Counted from the first letter of the stretch, positions 34,471 to 46,735 are shown. The stretch is 64,000 nucleotides of DNA from Fonsecaea monophora (GCF_001642475.1 NW_019174020.1:1-64000); one strand, 5' to 3'. Notes: generated by a model not told the origin, from the letters alone. Translations and numbers: made by a program.

Positions 34471-36659
34471 CATGTCTTGAAGGCGCAGACCAGACAATGT
34501 CGACGCCGGCCGGAGGAGCTGATCGTCGGCGACGGCGAGATCAACACAGGAAGTGGTGCTGCGCAAGGGCGGCGTTGCGCGTTGCCGCCTCCCACGATGA
34601 TGTAGACCTTCGGGTAAAGTAGCATTGTTGTTCAGCCTTGATCTTGAATCGCCATTCACGAGACGCGGCTATCGTGAAATAAGGCCTCACCTTTCACGAC
34701 TGGGATAGAAAGGACGCATGCAGGCGCCACAGCCAGATTTGACCAGCTCTCGGCGTCTCTGTCGTCCAACTGCACACATCGGGGTAAAGAAAAAGGAAAA
34801 GAAAAGCTCTGCGGGAGGAGCACCGAACCAGTTTGTAAAGGTTCATGCGCATTGGGGGTATGTTGTCCAGTGGTTTGTGCCTCCCTCGTCGACCACAGCG
34901 ACGACAGCGACGACGGAAAGAGGGAGACTGCATCCGTTGTTTGATCTATTTTATCCCCTGCCTGACCCACCGTCGCCAGTGTCGCTCCCTATGTTGGGGA
35001 AAGCATGGACATCGGGTCACCATCTTGTGCCCTCAGTTTTACCCTACTACCTCATGGCCAGATAACTGATCGCTGATCGCCGATAGCCCGACAGCCCGCC
35101 CGCCAGTGGCGGTGACATGGGCTACGGCGAGCCTTGCTTATTTCCTTCTGGGGGTGGTGGCCAAGGGTGGACTCGCCGAGGGTGGGTTATAAGTCTCCTT
35201 TGGCTGATATCTCATGGCTGATACCTGGTAGCCCGATGCCAGCCGGAGAAGCAAGCAATGTCATCGAGGTGAACCTCAAAGGTACCCTGGACGAGAAGCT
35301 CGCGAGAGAGGAGACACAGCCCGATTAGAGCAGGAGCAGCTTCTCCATTCAAGCCATTAGCTGCTGCCATGTCGCTGTTTTCCGGCTAAGGGCTCATTCA
35401 AGTGCATGGATGATACCATACGAGGAATTCTGGCGGACCCTCCCTGCGATTTTACACCGAATTTGGCTGCAAAGGACGATACGGCGTGAATAGCCGTGGT
35501 TTAGGGTCTTCCGCCCGCGGCGCCTTCAAGGTGGCTCATACCTCTGACATCCAGTTTCTTTTTGTCTGTCGATGACTCGTCGCACACAGCGTCCTCGACA
35601 ACCATCCAATATCTGTGTATTGACGACGTCAAGCTGGGCGGAAGCCCGTCGAAAGAGGTCAACGGCAACACGACCCAAAGCGACGACTGTGGGAGATGAC
35701 ATGAGTTCTTATTTTGGCCCTTTTCGCCAGGTCGATTCTGGCAGCGATGGCGTTCTCGGGTTCCTCGAACAGAGAGACACGGTCGGTTGTGACTCTCCCC
35801 CAGGGAGGAGCAGCTCTGCCAACGAGCCCCTAAAGAGGCAAAAGGGCAAGTAACAAATGTTGCGCTTCTCGCTCGAGGTCAAATCCCTTCTGAAGGCTGA
35901 ACCCGAGTCTCTGCTCGCCCCAAGCCCACCTTGCTGCTTTCTGGCCTCGTTGCTTGCTGGACTCTTCGTGTGTGAACAGGGACAGAGAGAGAAACACAGA
36001 CATGTATCACGCATGGGACATGTACGTCCTGGCCAAGAAGAATGGGAGATGCTCGACGACGCTCAAACAATTCCAGGGCTCGGAATTCGCCGGACTGTCA
36101 GGTAGCCTTATGCCACAAGTCCACAAACAAAAAAGAGGGAAAAATCATGGAATCTTTGTGGCGTCGTCGCGCGGCAGGCCAGCAAAGACGCCTCAGAGCA
36201 AGCAGCATCGGCAACGGGCCAGATGTCTCGCAATTGCGGTAATGTTCGAATACAAATATGAAGTTGGTGCTCTGGAAGCGCTCCGATGCTTTGGCCCTTT
36301 GCTTTCATATCCACCAAGAAGGAGGCGAGTGCGAGCAGCAGCGTCGCCGTCGTCTGTGTCTAGGCGTTGGATTGCGTTGGACTTGCGTAAGGGTAGACGT
36401 ATAGCATGCTTCTCAAGCCGTCAAGGCTTGGTGGACTGGAAGACGATGAGCTCCGGTTGACGTATCGTATCCGTCGGTCGCACAGCACGTCAGGTGTGAC
36501 CTTCAAGTCCTCCGAAACTACCGAAACTCGAGCACAGGAGCGTGCAGCCTTCAAAGACCAAGGCCTGGTCTCTCTGCCAGCCGAATCTCGACCCAAGGGC
36601 TTGTCATTCGCTGCATTTGCTGCCTTGGAGGCTAAAAACGCCAGCCCTTCACATTTTGG

Positions 36660-36760
36660 ACTAGTTGACCCAGGAGAGCTCGACCAGTTGACCCGAGGCA
36701 AGTTGAGGTGGACCAGTTGACCCACGGTTGGGCTGCCTTTGACCAGTTGACCATGAACCG
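36660..36760. repeat. GACCAGTTGACC degenerate repeat
   Basis: AGTTGACCCAGG, CCAGTTGACCCGAGG, CCAGTTGACCCACGG and CCAGTTGACCATG follow one another at irregular 20-30 bp spacing. Confidence 0.7.
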
Positions 36761-37810
36761 GTCGACGTCGACGCTGACGCTTCTGGCAAAACAAGGAGCC
36801 AATTGGCGTTGCTCTTCATCGACCTTCACAAGCCCCAGCATGTCTTCTTGGAAGAAGTGCAAGAGCTCGGCGGAAAAGGGTTTGCACATTGCCGTGCGAT
36901 GTCCAAGTCGGCGAAGTAAGCCCTCGAAGCGATCATGAAGGAAGTTGTGCAGCATGATGGGGGCCATTCACGGGGCGGGCAGCCAACATGGCAGGCATTC
37001 TGGGTAACCCAGGGCATTAAGGGTACCGATTGTGCGGTCGAGCGGGTGCCTGACGATGAATGAGAGTCTGATCTTGGGCGTCAATTTGAACGGTCCATGC
37101 GCCGATACCCACGGATGCAAAGGACAGCACTCGGTCTGGCTCCGGCTCGAACGGGCGCGCCCTCAATCCCGGTCCTCCCGCCGCGCCTGTAACGGTTGAA
37201 CACGAGAGACAGAGAACACCCGACCGTTGTATCAAAGTCACCAAAGGAGAAGAGGAGCAGGGGATGACCGACCGACCGATTTGTTACCGAGATGGCGACG
37301 CGTTGCGGCGGTGCTGACATGGTGGCACAAGGCGAGTAGTATTCTTAGATAGAAGAGCACCCCTTGAGCGTTTGATGTAATAGTATTCATCGTGCCAGCG
37401 CCAACTCCATTTAGAGAAAGGTGCGTTGCGTTCGGTCTTCATTGCGTTCATCGCGACGAAACGGTATCTCGCGCCATGCAAGGGGCTACTGCCGACCAAC
37501 GGCCCTGTTTCCAAAGCGGTCTCCTTCACCATGATAGTCAAAGGTCGCAGAGTCGAACACGCTGCGGTGGTCCCAGATAGCTGGCCCATGGTCAGATGCG
37601 CATTTGCAATAGGGACCATGATCACTCACCGATGTCGTTGGAATTCTCCTGTTTGAACCGGACCTGAAGGCGTGATTCTTGTAGACGAGGCTCGCGAAGA
37701 CTGTGTCGAGTACCACATCCGTTTCGACCGGGACCGAACTCCTCTCCCAGACCTAGCACCTGGAGGGTAAAAGGTGGCGCCATTGTCTAGCCATCAGGCA
37801 TCCCTGAGTG

Positions 37811-37975
37811 CTCGTGCATATGTCACTGGCTTCGGCAGGGTCGTATGAGGGCGGGTAGATGTAGTAGAGAACGATCGGATGGTGGGTGGGGATCATCATC
37901 GCGTAACGACACGGTCACGGCTGAGCGCTCGTGCATAGGTCATTGGCTTCGGCAGGGTCGTATGAGGGCGGGTCC
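37811..37975. repeat. Direct repeats of about 50 bp, with a third partial copy at 38259
   Basis: GTGCTCGTGCATATGTCACT followed by GGCTTCGGCAGGGTCGTATG is present at about 37810-37858 and again at about 37925-37975. The segment between them, GATCATCATCGCGTAACGAC then ACGGTCACGGCTGAGCGC (from 37891), recurs at 38260-38299 as GATCATCATCACCCAACGAC and following. Confidence 0.8.
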
Positions 37976-40900
37976 AAGAAGAGATCCAGACGAAAGACTG
38001 TCGGAGGAAGTATTATCTGCCATTGAGAAATGGTCACCACGATCCGCAGGGTCGTTGTGCATGCGAGTGAGAGACAAATCTTCAGGGGCTTACGCTCCCG
38101 ACATGACAGTCCTCGGATCCAGGAACAACGAGCGTCTCCAGGAAGCCCAGGGCTGCTTCAGAGACTCCTCGAAACAGACTCACGTAGCAGTCCAGCAAAC
38201 GCAGACTGATGCCGACTTGGGAAGCTGTCAGAGGACTTCCGTGTCAAATGGTAGGCGTGGATCATCATCACCCAACGACACGGTCACGGCTCAGCGCGCC
38301 GACCGTATGCCATAGTTTCCCCCGTCCTGTCGACCTCGAGGTGAGCCTGTTTCCCTGCTGCCGATCAATGCGAGAGGTGCGCTTGAGAGGGCGGTGGTGC
38401 GTTGACTGACAAAGCCCTCTAAAAGTAGTATTGGGTAGCGATCTGACGCTCCCCTGGCCCAGGTGTGAAACCCACGAGCCTCCAGAAGCCACAAAACCGC
38501 CACCAACCCCGGGCTTCATTCTTTAAAAGTAATATCAGTGACACAGACCCAAAAACTCCGCAATGTATGCCGGGAGGATGGCCGATGTAAACATTTTCCC
38601 AGTCTCTTTCTTTTCTTCCGCGGCTCCGCGACTCGAGCCTGATATTGATATCTCGGCGTAATGTCCTCCATGACTCGAGGATCGAGACGAGTCATTTCCG
38701 TCTCGTCGAAAAATACCGATCGCCGGAAGTGAATTGGGTGACCTCGACACGATCTTCTTCTGTGGCCGCGCTCATGGCCACATCGTACGCATGTGACGAT
38801 AGTGGTGGTTGTTGGATTGCTTTTTGGTGCAGCGCGTGCGCAGGCGTAGGCGGAGGCGAGAATATGAGTGGGTTTGGGGATGAAAAGAGTCGATACCCGG
38901 AAAGGTCCTCGTCAATCGACCTAGTAAGGGAAGGGATTTGGTTTTTGGCGAGCGAGGTCCTTTCGTGTCAAGCAGGCTTGAACAGGCAGCTGTATTATTC
39001 CTCCTCGTGGAATGTTAGGAGAGATGGTCCCAAGATGGCCTTTCAGGAGGGCCGGAGGGGGAGGAATCGGTCGTTGGGAGAGACGGGACCGAGGGTGCAT
39101 TGGAAAGACGAGGGTCGAGAATACGCGGCATGGACAGCAGGCAACCAGCCAGAGCACATGGCCTCAGGCGTGAGGACGAGCTTCATTCTCTCAACCTTTG
39201 GCGCGGAGCCCCGTCGGTGGGCTCGAGGAAACAATGAAGCCCCTTGACACAAAAGAATGGGAATATCAGTTGGATTGGTAGATAATTGACCTGCAGCTGG
39301 CTCTGGTACTGGCAACAAGTCGACCGGCTCGGTGTCGTCGTCGGCCTCGGTCAAGTAATTCTGCCCTTCTGCGTTTGTTCGGTCCAACTTACGCAGGGCT
39401 CCCTTGTCCTAGAGCCCCCAGTGCCGTGTCGTCAGGATGCTGACGGTTGACGTCGGCCCATCCTCCGGGGGGCGGGGTGACGACGATGACTGGTAGCTCT
39501 CTGGCTCGCGTCATTCTGAACAAGCTTGGTGGTAAACTGGTGTGATTGCTGAATGGGGAATCGATCGTCAGACTCGTTGCAGGTATTGAGGTTCGTGTAG
39601 CGTGTAGCAGGTCGCAGGTCGCAGGGAAAATTTACCGCCGCTCTTCAAGGGGATTCTCCCTGCGAAAGTGAAAGCCCAGCCATCCATAAACTGTGTGGAA
39701 TGTGAGCCTGAAGTGAGTGGACATCAGAAGTCTCTTGTCCCGCGCATGATGTAGCACCTCCCAGCTCTTGAGTGTCTTTATTCCTGTACAAAATGCCTGG
39801 CCGAACTGAAGGTAAGGTGAGGTGAGGTCTTCGCTCGACGCTTCCGAGATTCGTTCCCTTGTCGGTGGCGCTGCATTTTCTCGGGATGTGTGCACCAGGT
39901 TGTGCACGGCACTCAATGCTTTGTGATTCGGCATTGAGCCGTCTCACGATTGTCTCGCTTTTCTCTTCCGCATTCTCCGGGCGGACCGCGGTCGGCAACG
40001 GCCAGAACAGGTTTTGTGACAATTCCGATCGAGGATCGAGTGGATGTAGAGAGGACGGAGGCATTCACGTAGACTCATAGGAGGCATTCTAGGAAGCCAG
40101 AACGGATCAGGCTGGTCGCTGGTGTGACTTTCCAGGCGGGTTCGGAAGGAGGAAGAATGAGACAGCGTAGAGTCCTATAGACGATATCGCTCACGCGTAG
40201 AGATGTACGCAGAGAATAGAGCCCTCGGGGGCATCAGAGGTCGCAGGCTCGAAGGCAGAGAGGGCAGAGCTGACCGAGTGAGTCCATCGTGAAACGGGAA
40301 CTGATTCTAGAATGACCGGCGGCGTCAGATGGAGGAGGCTGGTGCTCGTAGAATTGAATTTGGCAAGTCAGATTCTCAGGCAGACGACAAACACGACGAC
40401 ACTTTTTCGCATCGCTTTTTGCCTTGCTCCCCGTGTCATGTCGTGTCGTGGGAGTCATGAGCTCGCTCAGCCATGACCGTTGTGAGGTAGTACTTTGGTG
40501 ATTCTCGCGTCAGATGCGGAGCGCAGCAAAGGGAAAGTGAAAGCTCGGAGCTTGCGGAGATAATATTGTAGTGGGAGAGTCTCAAGGCTGTATTGTGATG
40601 GGTGGGATTTGTCTGTAATAATGTGCGGAAATGACATACTCTTGGCCACTGAATTGGTTGGAATTTGGACAACACGATAGTTGGCTGGCCAATCACGCTG
40701 TTTGGAAAACCACGTGAATTTTTTTTGTCGGTTCACGAACATCCCGATAAGGAAGGCCAAGGGTTCCGCACGTCACTCTCCATGCCAGAAAAGAGACTTT
40801 TTCCACTGGGTCTGGGATTAATTTTCTCTGGAATCCTCCAATAGGATCTATCCATTCAGGGAATTTCTAATCACTCGAGGGAAAGTACAAAAAAAGGGAT

Positions 40901-41061
40901 ATAGAGGATAGTGGATCAATCAAGTTATGAATTCATCTGGTCAAGACTTTCTATGCTGTTTTGTTTATTGATGTGCAGTAGCCGTGACCCCCAGGGAGCC
41001 AATATACTGGTGTTCCTTGACTCAATCACCCCTCAACTCAAGGTCACCATCACCAATGCCG

Positions 41062-41200
41062 TGAGCCCTCCAATTTCCATTGTTACTGGTGGCTCATCTG
41101 GCATCGGCGCAGCCCTCACCATGCCCACCGCCGTACGACTTGATGCCTCTGGCCAAGAGCCTCGCCCCAGTTCAATACCATACCCAAGCTCGGGGTAGTT
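41062..41200 (+). pseudogene. SDR N-terminal motif relic
   Basis: The + frame at 40911-41198 contains ISIVTGGSSGIGAALT (about 41072-41118), a classical Rossmann-fold cofactor motif TGGSSGIG. It is directly followed by the 60-bp segment shared with 10803-10862 and a stop at about 41198. Nothing else of an SDR is found nearby. It may be a single exon joined to unrelated sequence. Confidence 0.5.
41129..41188. repeat. 60-bp dispersed repeat, copy B
   Basis: This pairs with 10803-10862 in the same orientation. The differences are scattered single substitutions, so the copies are old. Confidence 0.7.
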
Positions 41201-41429
41201 ACTCATAACCCATTATCTCGCTCCCGAAGGATGGTCGGCCTCTTGTGTTTGTATGTTTATCTTCCTCTTAACAGTGGTTCGAGCAATTCTGGCCCAAGAG
41301 GCTGCGCAGGTTCGCGTTCAAGTCTCTCAAGTAGTTCCTTTTCTCTTTTCCCCGATAGAAACGCGTTCTCATGAGGTAGATCGATTCGTAGTCGAGAGGT
41401 AGGATATCAGGGAAGCCTTGGTTAGCCTC

Positions 41430-41725
41430 GCGGTCGGTAACGTTACTGTAGGTGTAGGGGGGGGTGCTGGTGCTGTGGTGGTGCGCATCAAGTGCCGCAG
41501 GATGCGATCAGAGGCAGACCGAGGTCTTGAACGATGTTCGAAGGTGAAGGATATCTAAAGGTGAAGGGATATCCAAAGCTGAAGCCGATGGACGATATTG
41601 AACTCGCAGCGAGGCGTAAATCCTTCCGGGATACAAAGAGAAGACAGAAAGCGATCGAAAAAGACAAAGAACGCGTCGAAAACATGTCGGATGGCGATGG
41701 CCATGTCATTGCGGTGGGAGCTTGC
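41430..41725 (+). repeat. Inverted dispersed repeat, arm 1, with open frame
   Basis: This segment matches the reverse complement of 58150-58470 at roughly 75-85 percent by eye. In both copies the strand read here stays open through a charged peptide: here GYPKLKPMDDIELAARRKSF then RDTKRRQKAIEKDKERVE, there GYPKVKPMDDIDRVAARKSL then RETKRRLKTVEKDEERVE, both ending DGDGHVI. The encoded peptide is predicted helical and basic/acidic. I do not know the family. The repeat could be part of an uncharacterised transposable element or a duplicated exon. Confidence 0.75.
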
Positions 41726-41779
41726 AACGTCTGTTCTTTTCCTGCGTTCGACCATGCCGTAGACTGATTTATATTGCAG

Positions 41780-43430
41780 AAAAAGCCCGTGGACGCAAAA
41801 ATTCGCGCGGACCGCGGATACCTCACAGACGCTTTTGCGTTTTGGCAAAGACCTCTCTCTCCCTGCGGAACAGGCCTCTGGCCACACAAGCCTTCCGAAC
41901 GCTCGGCAAATCCAAACACTTTCGTTATCATCGATTGGTTGGACGTCACGACAGATTGAGAACGTGATTCAAATGTCAGCTAGACCAGTATGCTTTACCC
42001 TGGCCGACTCTGTCTTGTGCTCTCCTGTACTGTCCTGCCTTGTCTGACTTTACGTTCGAAGCGGTTGAGCTGGTAGTCAGCTTCTCCTTCAGACTGTTGA
42101 AGGGTGGGCGGGGCAGGTAGTGTAACACCACCGGAGCGAGAAGAGGGAGCGAGGATGGTGTGACATTGTAGACCTCAACCGAGCCAGGCTTTGAAAAGCC
42201 CGATTCAGAGCTTCTGGAGCCGCACGGTTGGGTTGGTGTTGTGTGTAAGAAGACCTACTCGAGATGGAGGCCGCGGGTCTCGAGACTATGGGCCTCATGG
42301 CCCTGTCAAAGGCACAGCGTTCTGTTCGCTCGCGATTCTGTCTTCGACTGGACGCTGGAGGATTGGAAGAACGTGATCAAGTGCGGCAGGACCTCTGTTG
42401 TTCTAGGACACCGTTGCCGACAGAGGGTTTGGGCCGAATCGCGTGCGAGGAAGTGAGAAGTAATAGAGTGAGAAGCAACAGTGGCGGAGGTGTTCACCTG
42501 GCAGGGCGGCGTCGACCTTGCGGAGGTATTTGCCGGTCTTCCAAGGCCGGTGTTGTTCGAAACTTTTCAACCCCGTCTCTGGTGGTCAACGAAGAGCGGT
42601 CGAACTTGAAACACAGTATCCAGCCATGGTACGGAGCCTCGAGGACACTGACTGCTATCTGCTATCCCTGGTGCGGTCGTCTCCACCGCCAGTTCATTGA
42701 ACTGGTGAGCTTTTTCGTTGCCAGCGAACGTCGTAATGTCCTGACACCCACGCAGTCTCGCCGATAAGAAGCTAAAACGCATATTATGGTCTTAACACCC
42801 AAATTGTGGACAAAAAAAAAAAAAAAAAAACACGAGAAGCAAACACCACCCATCCCTTCTGCCATCCCTTCTGCCACCCCTTCGGGCATCATCCTTTCGG
42901 CCATCCCTTCGGAGAAGTTTCTGATGTATGGCTTTGAGTGTTCTGACAGAAACTCGCTGACCTTCTTCGCTCACTTTGTCACTTTCTCGGTGGTGCAGTT
43001 CTGACATCGGTTATGCTGGCAATGCGGACAGTTGTTCGTTCTGATCGGAATCGGATTGTGGCCGCATCGGTGCTGTATTTCCATCATCATCATCAGCAGC
43101 AGCAACGCCCTCTAAAAATCGACCAGATTGCCCGGCCGGGTCCATCCAAATGCCCGCGGACAGGGCAGACAGGCATTCTTTGCTCGGGCTGGGGAGAGAG
43201 AAGGGAGGGGAGGGTACATACGCATGTCCAGATAAACACTGTCTCTTTCTTCTTTCCCTTTGATGGAGGACATGTGTAGATGTTTGGTGAATTCGTCGTG
43301 CCATCCGCTGGCAGCGTCGTCGGCCGGGATTTCGATGGCTTGCAGTTTCTGCTTTGCTGTCGGAGGAGAAGACCGTGCGTGCGCTCGGCCGTGTCTCGGA
43401 CCTGGTCAACTCGGTGTTGTGCATCATTTT
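41780..43430. other. Unassigned; poly-A tract and CATCCCTTC repeats
   Basis: An uninterrupted run of about 18 A lies at 42812-42829, followed by CCATCCCTTCTGCCATCCCT-type short repeats to about 42920. The poly-A could mark the 3' end of a lost retroelement on the + strand, but no element sequence was recognised before it. A CAT run lies at 43082-43096. Confidence 0.4.
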
Positions 43431-43435
43431 CATAG

Positions 43436-43575
43436 TATAGTGCCCCCTGGGAGTGCACCACGCCCATTGTATAGTGTCTCCTGGCTCCTGAGTGTACACC
43501 GCCACAAAAGTATAACGTCTCCTGGCTCTTGAGTGCACACCGTCCCCAATGTAGAGTGCCCTCCTGGGCTGAGAC
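43436..43575. repeat. About 48-bp repeat, three units, with a related piece at 44137-44200
   Basis: Units of the type TATAGTGTCTCCTGGCTCCT followed by GAGTGTACACCGCC occur three times in tandem. GTGTACACCACCTCCATTGC followed by ATAGTATCCCCTGGGTGTAC at 44137-44180 is a diverged relative. Confidence 0.75.
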
Positions 43576-44479
43576 GTTCCTGCGGACTTTACACCAGGAT
43601 CACTAGTTGCCCGACGTCGAGAAGCTGTGGCCTCGGAGACGCTTTTTCACCTACCCCCGTGGATAGACCACGGTTGCGGAATGATACAGGAGAGAAAGAA
43701 AATGGTTGCGGAATGAGGCTGAGCGAGTATTTATGAGGCCCTAGCTACCCGATTAGGAATGTTAGCCGAATAATTTCCACCACGGCGACATAACAAACTG
43801 TGCAAACGCACTAGATAGATGATTTCCTTACCTAATCAATCAATCATTCATTCCACTGACAGATTGTTGGTGAGAGATGGGTGCTGTAAGGTGATTGATT
43901 ACAGAACAGGACAGACCGAGGATGCAGGATGCAGTAGAAGGATAAGCCCTTTGAGCAAGCTCTCATAAAATTTAATTGTTGAGTTTCTCCCTTGTAAGTT
44001 ATCCTAGTCTCGAAGCTGCTGGTGGATGGGGGTGAGTTTGTGGTATGCGGCGCCACGCTTGCCACGTTTAATGACTGCGAGTCGAGGATATCGCCGGTAT
44101 TATTCTGATCTAATCAATACTGAGCTAGAGGCGATTGTGTACACCACCTCCATTGCATAGTATCCCCTGGGTGTACAGTGTCTCCTGGGATGATTGCACG
44201 GTATGAGGTTTTGAAGGAAGTGATATCTTACTTGAAGACGATAGGGATGAGAACGGTATCGAGTTTGAAGGAGGTAATATCCTCCTCGAAGGGAATAGGG
44301 ATGGGATGATATTTCGATCCTGATCTTTGATCTTGGTCTGGTCGATCCACCTGTCGGCGCTTTCTTCCTGATCATTCGTGATGTGGACAGCTGAGCAGGT
44401 ATCAAAATGCCCAGATGCCATGCTGAAGGCGTCGATGACTTCCAGATCGGTCACGACACTCTGTTCGCCAGTCGTGGTG

Positions 44480-45680
44480 GTGCCGTGGGTATGAGGCATT
44501 GCCGGCCCTCCCTCGGCGCAGGCTGCCTCGTGTGGGACTGGTTCGAAAGCAGTTGGTCATCACCTTCGCGGCATATCGCTCAATCGGAACGAAAAGTCTT
44601 TGTATAAGCATGGGGGTGCCTTTGCCCAAGTAGTGGGCGCACCAAGCCGATGCCGCATCGTCCAGGCCTGAGAGTACGATGCTCTGCTAGAGGTGGCTCA
44701 CCGCGCCTGATCACGAACCGGGGAATCTGGGCCAGCATTCGATCGATCACGACGCCACCCTCTGTGCGTTACCCGCGCCAGGTGGTCTTTGAATGGTCAA
44801 TTAGCTGTCCAGCGTCACCCCGAGCACCTTGGTGGAGCGCGATGACAGGAAACATACCCGTGCGAACCCGCAGAGCCTGTAGGGGGTGCGCCATCTTCCA
44901 TCTTCTTGAGCCGGGCATCGCGGATGAAGTGTATCAACGTGGTCTTGTGGTCTTCAAATGTGGCCTCCACTGGTCGCGGCGCAGTTCAAGGCTCGTGGTA
45001 CTGCCCTCGATGAGAGGACACATACCCGTACCAACCCGCAGAGCCTGCAGGGGTGGCGGCATCTTCCATCTTCTTGAGCTGGACATCACGGATGAAGTGT
45101 ATCAACGTGGTCTTGCTGTCTTCAAATCTGGCTCCATTGGTCGTAAACCCCAGTTTAAGGCTCGTGGTATTACCCTCGACTGCAGCATCTCCATGTTCTG
45201 ATCGGGCAGGATTCCAGCTTGACAGCAATTCAGGGTATTTTCTTTTTCAGAGTATCCGCCTATCTTCTTTTTCTCACTCTCCGTCTCGGTTGTCTGGGAG
45301 CCAATCAATCCCGTGAGGTTTGTATTGGAGAGTAGCTGATGATCGAGGTGTGGTCTCAACGATGCCGTAGTATTCCACATCTAATTGTGGTGGAGAGTGG
45401 CCGAGACGAAGTACAAGGAAGACCAGACCGTAGCGGGACTATCATAGGTCCAGGGATCTGGTCACCGTAGATGAGAGAGACAGGCCCGAGCGTGGGGGAT
45501 TTTACAACCATTGTCCGCCGATAGAGAGATCGTGGCACTCACATCCCATTGTGTTTAGTCGTCGACAAAACAAAGAGGTCCCTAATCATCGTCAATGGTC
45601 TGGTCAACCAAACCCGTGTCGAAGAAGATGGAGAGAATGGGGGACAATGGGGAGCCTTGTGGGAGGCCCGTTGTAGGTGA
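44480..45680 (-). pseudogene. LINE (Tad1-like) reverse transcriptase relic
   Basis: A non-LTR retrotransposon ORF2 relic. The palm region is clear: GLPQGSPLSPILSIFF (45668-45621), then FVDD, the YxDD equivalent (about 45565-45554), followed by a stop. Further down lies the segment FEDSKTTLIHF (about 45120-45090), which is present twice because of an internal duplication of about 165 bp. Then comes KVLGVTLD (about 44834-44811). In-frame stops occur before and after FVDD. The sequence between 45540 and 45230 does not fit the family and may be an insertion. The element is dead. The order of motifs is that of Tad1-clade LINEs common in filamentous fungi. Confidence 0.8.
44856..45190. repeat. 165-bp tandem duplication inside the LINE relic
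   Basis: CCGCAGAGCCTG, then CATCTTCCATCTTCTTGAGC, then GATGAAGTGTATCAACGTGG and GGCTCGTGGTA occur in order at about 44862-45000 and again at about 45028-45165. The copies differ at roughly one base in eight. Both copies stay open on both strands. Confidence 0.85.
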
Positions 45681-45824
45681 TCTCTGATATGTCTGATTCC
45701 TGTCTGTTCACTAACTATCGTGGCCTGTTGTGTGCAGGGGACGCCAACCCATCAACCACTTCAATAAGGGATGCCGCCCGTTCCACCACTTGGGCCGGGG
45801 ATGCCCTTCGCTTTCAACCGCGAC

Positions 45825-46735
45825 GTTGCTCGGAAATTTGCAGTCGGGAATGAGCAATGTTTAACAATTCGTCCCTAACAGAGGGGAGGTTTCTCGAGAA
45901 GGGATGCTTGTAGGATGGAATGCAATAGGCCTATTTATAATGAGTCAGCTAACGTGATTTCTGCGACGCGGATCAGGGGTCACCGACCTTATCATCCTCT
46001 CGAACTGCTGCTGCTTTATTTTTGTAGACACTTTACTGTCTACTTAAGTAGGGGATGCCCTGACCATAGATTCGATTGTAGATTCCTTAAGTTGCTCGGA
46101 AATTTGCAGTTCTGGCAATGAGCAATGTTTAACAATTCGTCCATAGCATTGGATATCAAATCATGGACACCGCCCCCTCCCTTCTCCCCCGGGGACCGGA
46201 TCAGGTCTGAGAGGAGAGGAGGCTTCTCGAACAGTATGCTTGTAGGATGGGACGCAATAGGCCTGGTCACAACAAGTCAGCTAACGTGATTCTCATTACG
46301 ATGCGGATCCAGGGGCCACCGACCCTATCATCCTTTCCACTGCTGCTGCTTAGACGCCCCTCTCTTTCAACCGCTTGACCCGACCACGGGGTCGATTGTA
46401 GATTCCTGTTGCTCGGAAATTTGCAGTCCTGGGAATGAGCGATGTTTAACAATTCGTCCATGATATCGGATATCAGATCATGGACACCAGGCAGCCGGAT
46501 GAGGTCCGAAAAGAGAGGCTTCTCGAACAGTACGCTTGTAGGATGGGACGCAATAGGCCTGGTCATCATAACAAGTCAGTTAGCTAACGTGATTCTTGCG
46601 ACATGGATCAGGGGTTGGGTCACGGACCCTCTCATCCTTTCGGATTGCTGCTGCTTTATATTTGTAGACACTTTGCAGTCTACAAACGTAGACTGCCAAT
46701 TCTGAGGCGAGCCAAAGTAACGTTTGGCGTTGCAA
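45825..46735. repeat. Tandem block of about 270-320 bp, three copies
   Basis: The landmarks TTGCTCGGAAATTTGCAGT and AATGAGCAATGTTTAACAAT recur at about 45849, 46117 and 46434 (spacing 268 and 317). Each copy contains CGAGAAG..ATGCTTGTAGGATGG, then AATAGGCCT, then AGTCAGCTAACGTGATT, then ACTGCTGCTGCTT. On the minus strand the second and third copies share an open peptide (PIASHPTS, LFEKP, HDLIS, MDELLNIAH, CKFPSN) whose length differences are all multiples of three codon bases. The first copy is broken. Confidence 0.85.
46672..46695. other. Perfect 8-bp stem hairpin
   Basis: CAGTCTAC-AAAC-GTAGACTG forms a perfect 8-bp stem with a 4-base loop at the end of the third tandem copy. In the first copy the matching place is ACTGTCTACTTAAGTAGG, which is only partly self-complementary. 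There is no gene directly upstream for which it would be a terminator. Confidence 0.6.

Larger units (their letters stand above)
34471..40900. other. Unassigned stretch with small repeats
   Basis: No protein family was recognised. Open frames of 100-200 codons on both strands (for example + 38645-39247, - 36360-36794, - 39043-39387, + 35954-36460) overlap each other and lack domains. Minus 36967-36770 is protein-like (LLHNFLHDRFEGLLRRLGHR). Repeats: GACCAGTTGACC-type at 36660-36760, and direct copies at 37811-37975. A CG-rich stretch lies at 34490-34600. Confidence 0.35.

Noticed and set aside
35225..35330. SDR-like VIEVNLKGT segment on the + strand
   Set aside because: Only nine residues resemble the family, the preceding and following residues do not, and no cofactor or active-site motif is near.
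41488..41949. Minus-strand frame of 153 codons
   Set aside because: It is antisense to the charged peptide conserved between the two inverted repeat arms.
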